Of a stretch of DNA of 64,000 bases, positions 62,707-64,000 are shown piece by piece (position 1 is the first letter of the stretch; every line of letters begins with the position of its first letter). A model generated the notes under the pieces. It ran no database searches. It saw nothing but the letters and a program-made list of their open reading frames with translations, and was not told the DNA's origin. Source of the stretch: Oryzobacter telluris. GTDB lineage: Bacteria; Actinomycetota; Actinomycetes; Actinomycetales; Dermatophilaceae. The translations under genes and the position numbers were made by a program. The stretch lies in the NCBI RefSeq assembly GCF_043099285.1, contig NZ_CP170723.1:1736001-1800000 (forward strand), given 5' to 3'.

Positions 62707-63339
62707 CTACTTGATGAACTGCGGGGTCATCGGCGGGGTCCACCACTCACCGTTGTTCGCCTTCACCGCGCCGATGATGTGGACGACGACGGCCCAGATG
62801 AAGACCGCGATGAGGATCGGGATGCCGATGAGGGCGCCGATGATCGTGATGGTCAGCAGCCAACCGATGAGGAAGCCGATGCCCGCGGTGATCTGCACGT
62901 TGAGCGAGTTCGCCGCGTGGGCCCGCACGAAGGGGCCGCGGTCCTTGTACATCAGGTAGATGACCAGGGAGCCGACGAAGCCGAGGAAGCCACCGGACAG
63001 CACCATCGCGCCGCCGCCGACGACGTGGCTGAGCATGCCCCAGGTGCGCTCCTCGCTCGGGGTGAGGGGGGCGGCCTGCGGCGCGTACTGCGGCGGGGAC
63101 TGCTGGGCGTAGTAGGGCGGGTGCTGCTGTGCGTCCTGGGGCTGCTCGTACGCGGCAGGCGGGGGCGGCGTCGGGTACGGCTGCTCGGCGGGGGCCGGGG
63201 CGGGGGGTGCGAGAGGGGCCTCGGCGGTGGCGGCCTCGGGGGCAGCGGCCTCGGGGGCAGCGGCCTCGGGTGCCGGAGGCGGCGGCGGGGCCGTGGGGTC
63301 GGTGGGGGTCTCGTCGGGGCGAGGGGTGGTGTCGCTCAT
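62707..63339 (-). CDS. DUF4870 membrane protein with Pro/Ala-rich N-terminus
   Basis: A 210-residue protein. Residues 1-90 are Pro, Ala and Gln-rich with a PEAAA repeat encoded by three copies of a 15-base unit near 63239-63275. Residues 95-205 are the DUF4870 domain with three membrane helices (about 107-132, 150-170, 172-195), including SEERTWGMLSHVVGG and YKDRGPFVRAHAANSLN. Function unknown; the family is often tied to envelope stress. AAGGACC is a good ribosome site. Confidence 0.88.
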   Translation of the reverse strand: MSDTTPRPDETPTDPTAPPPPPAPEAAAPEAAAPEAATAEAPLAPPAPAPAEQPYPTPPPPAAYEQPQDAQQHPPYYAQQSPPQYAPQAAPLTPSEERTWGMLSHVVGGGAMVLSGGFLGFVGSLVIYLMYKDRGPFVRAHAANSLNVQITAGIGFLIGWLLTITIIGALIGIPILIAVFIWAVVVHIIGAVKANNGEWWTPPMTPQFIK

Positions 63340-63499
63340 GGCTGGTCCTTCGTCGAGGTGGTCTGTGCCCATCCAACACCGAAGGACCCCCTCCACGATC
63401 CCGTTCCGGGGGTGCGCCGGGGTCGCTCTCGGGGTCGGCTCAGGGGCGACCCCGACCAAACGTCCCCGCGGTGTCGGCGCCGTTGGCCACACTGGTGCC

Positions 63500-63811
63500 A
63501 TGGAGCTTCTCGACCGGGTCCGCGCGGCGCTTCCCCCAGCCGAGGAGAAGCGCATGTTCGGGGGCACCGGCTTCATGGTCGACGGCGCCCTCGCCTGCTC
63601 GGTCAGCCTGCGCGGCCTGCTCGTGCGCGTCGGCGCCGACCAGCAGGCCGACCTGCTCGCCACCGAGGGGGTCGAGCCGATGGTCATGGGCGGGCGCGCC
63701 AGCCGCGGCTGGGTGCACGTCGCCCCGGTCCTCCTCGGCGACGACGCCGACCTGCGCGAGTGGCTCGACCTCGGCGTCGCGGCGGCGCGCGCGGCGGTCT
63801 GGAAGTCCTAG
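63500..63811 (+). CDS. TfoX N-terminal domain protein
   Basis: A 103-residue protein matching the TfoX N-terminal domain: DRVRAALPPAEEKRMFGGTG, FMVDGALACSVSL and VMGGRASRGWVHV. Short TfoX-like proteins are common in Actinobacteria; full TfoX is a competence regulator in Haemophilus, but the role of this form is unknown. A NANNNT hexamer (CACACT) lies 6 bases upstream of the ATG. Confidence 0.85.
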   Translation: MELLDRVRAALPPAEEKRMFGGTGFMVDGALACSVSLRGLLVRVGADQQADLLATEGVEPMVMGGRASRGWVHVAPVLLGDDADLREWLDLGVAAARAAVWKS

Positions 63812-63825
63812 CGGGTCCCGTCGGC

Positions 63826-64000
63826 CTACGCCGAGCCGGGCGCGGTGACGAAGTCGATGAGCTCCTCCACCCGTCCGAGCAGCTCGGGCTCGAGGTCGGT
63901 CCACGACCCCACCGACCCGAGGATGCGGCGCCACGCCATCGCGACGTCGGCCTGGGTCGCGTGCGGCCAGCCGAGGTGGGCGCAGATGCCGTGCTTCCAC
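63826..64000 (-). CDS. C-terminal end of a DUF3097 family protein (cut by the window edge)
   Basis: The last 57 residues and stop codon are visible: WKHGICAHLGWPHATQADV, then AWRRILGSVGSWTDLEPELL and GRVEELIDFVTAPGSA. The wording matches the C-terminus of actinobacterial DUF3097, a gene usually close to hemW and hrcA/dnaJ. Function unknown. The rest of the gene lies beyond the window. Confidence 0.7.
   Translation of the reverse strand, partial: WKHGICAHLGWPHATQADVAMAWRRILGSVGSWTDLEPELLGRVEELIDFVTAPGSA

Noticed and set aside
63227..63290. Three-copy 15-base tandem repeat as a CRISPR-like or regulatory array
   Set aside because: It is in frame within the DUF4870 gene and encodes a PEAAA repeat of the low-complexity N-terminus, so it is a coding microsatellite.

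Overview
The window is about 64 kb of very GC-rich DNA packed with short-spaced genes and has the gene content of a core actinobacterial chromosome. Landmarks such as ftsK, rimO-pgsA-cinA-clgR, DUF3046-recA-recX, miaB-miaA-dapF-hflX, holA-rpsT-lepA and hemW-DUF3097 follow the order seen in Actinobacteria. A DtxR/IdeR-type iron box, an actinobacterial LexA box and a PafBC-type promoter point the same way. My best guess is a Micrococcales member near Intrasporangiaceae; the genus cannot be fixed from sequence reading alone. I saw no tRNA, rRNA, CRISPR array, insertion sequence or phage.

Layout. 1-458 holds no gene. 459-9230 carries the DNA translocase FtsK, a MauE-thioredoxin fusion, an ion-channel-like protein, a dipeptidase and the rimO-pgsA-cinA-clgR operon. 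9256-16876 carries a Nei-type glycosylase, a PadR repressor divergent from a small membrane protein, the giant helicase Lhr and a nuclease-fold protein. 16922-24749 looks more accessory: agmatine catabolism (aguBA), DUF3046, an ABC-2 exporter, a homocysteine methyltransferase and a SulP transporter. 24750-33305 holds recA-recX, a three-gene ATP-grasp/Alpha-E/transglutaminase cluster, miaB and two paralogous mini membrane proteins. 33467-42075 has a fused receiver/thioredoxin-reductase-like flavoprotein, def-miaA-dapF, hflX and a double GNAT. 42099-49804 has fhs, dinG, a sigma factor/membrane protein pair, holA and rpsT. 49897-54171 has a PemK-like protein and an iron-boxed ferric ABC transporter. 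54262-64000 has lepA, an MFS carrier, assorted small enzymes, hemW, DUF4870, a TfoX-like protein and the end of a DUF3097 gene.

Shared logic. DNA repair and damage response are well represented (recA, recX, lhr, dinG, nei, holA, ftsK), as is RNA and protein maturation (rimO, miaA, miaB, def, hflX, lepA, rpsT). The most striking non-coding pattern is that at least sixteen genes have a TANNNT hexamer ending exactly 6 or 7 bases before the start codon, which predicts leaderless mRNAs. recA appears to have two separate DNA-damage promoters. The best candidates for poorly described biology are the ATP-grasp/Alpha-E/transglutaminase cluster, the tandem mini membrane proteins, and the thioredoxin-reductase-like fusion without its redox cysteines. 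Most of the window is ordinary housekeeping DNA and I do not claim a wholly new system.
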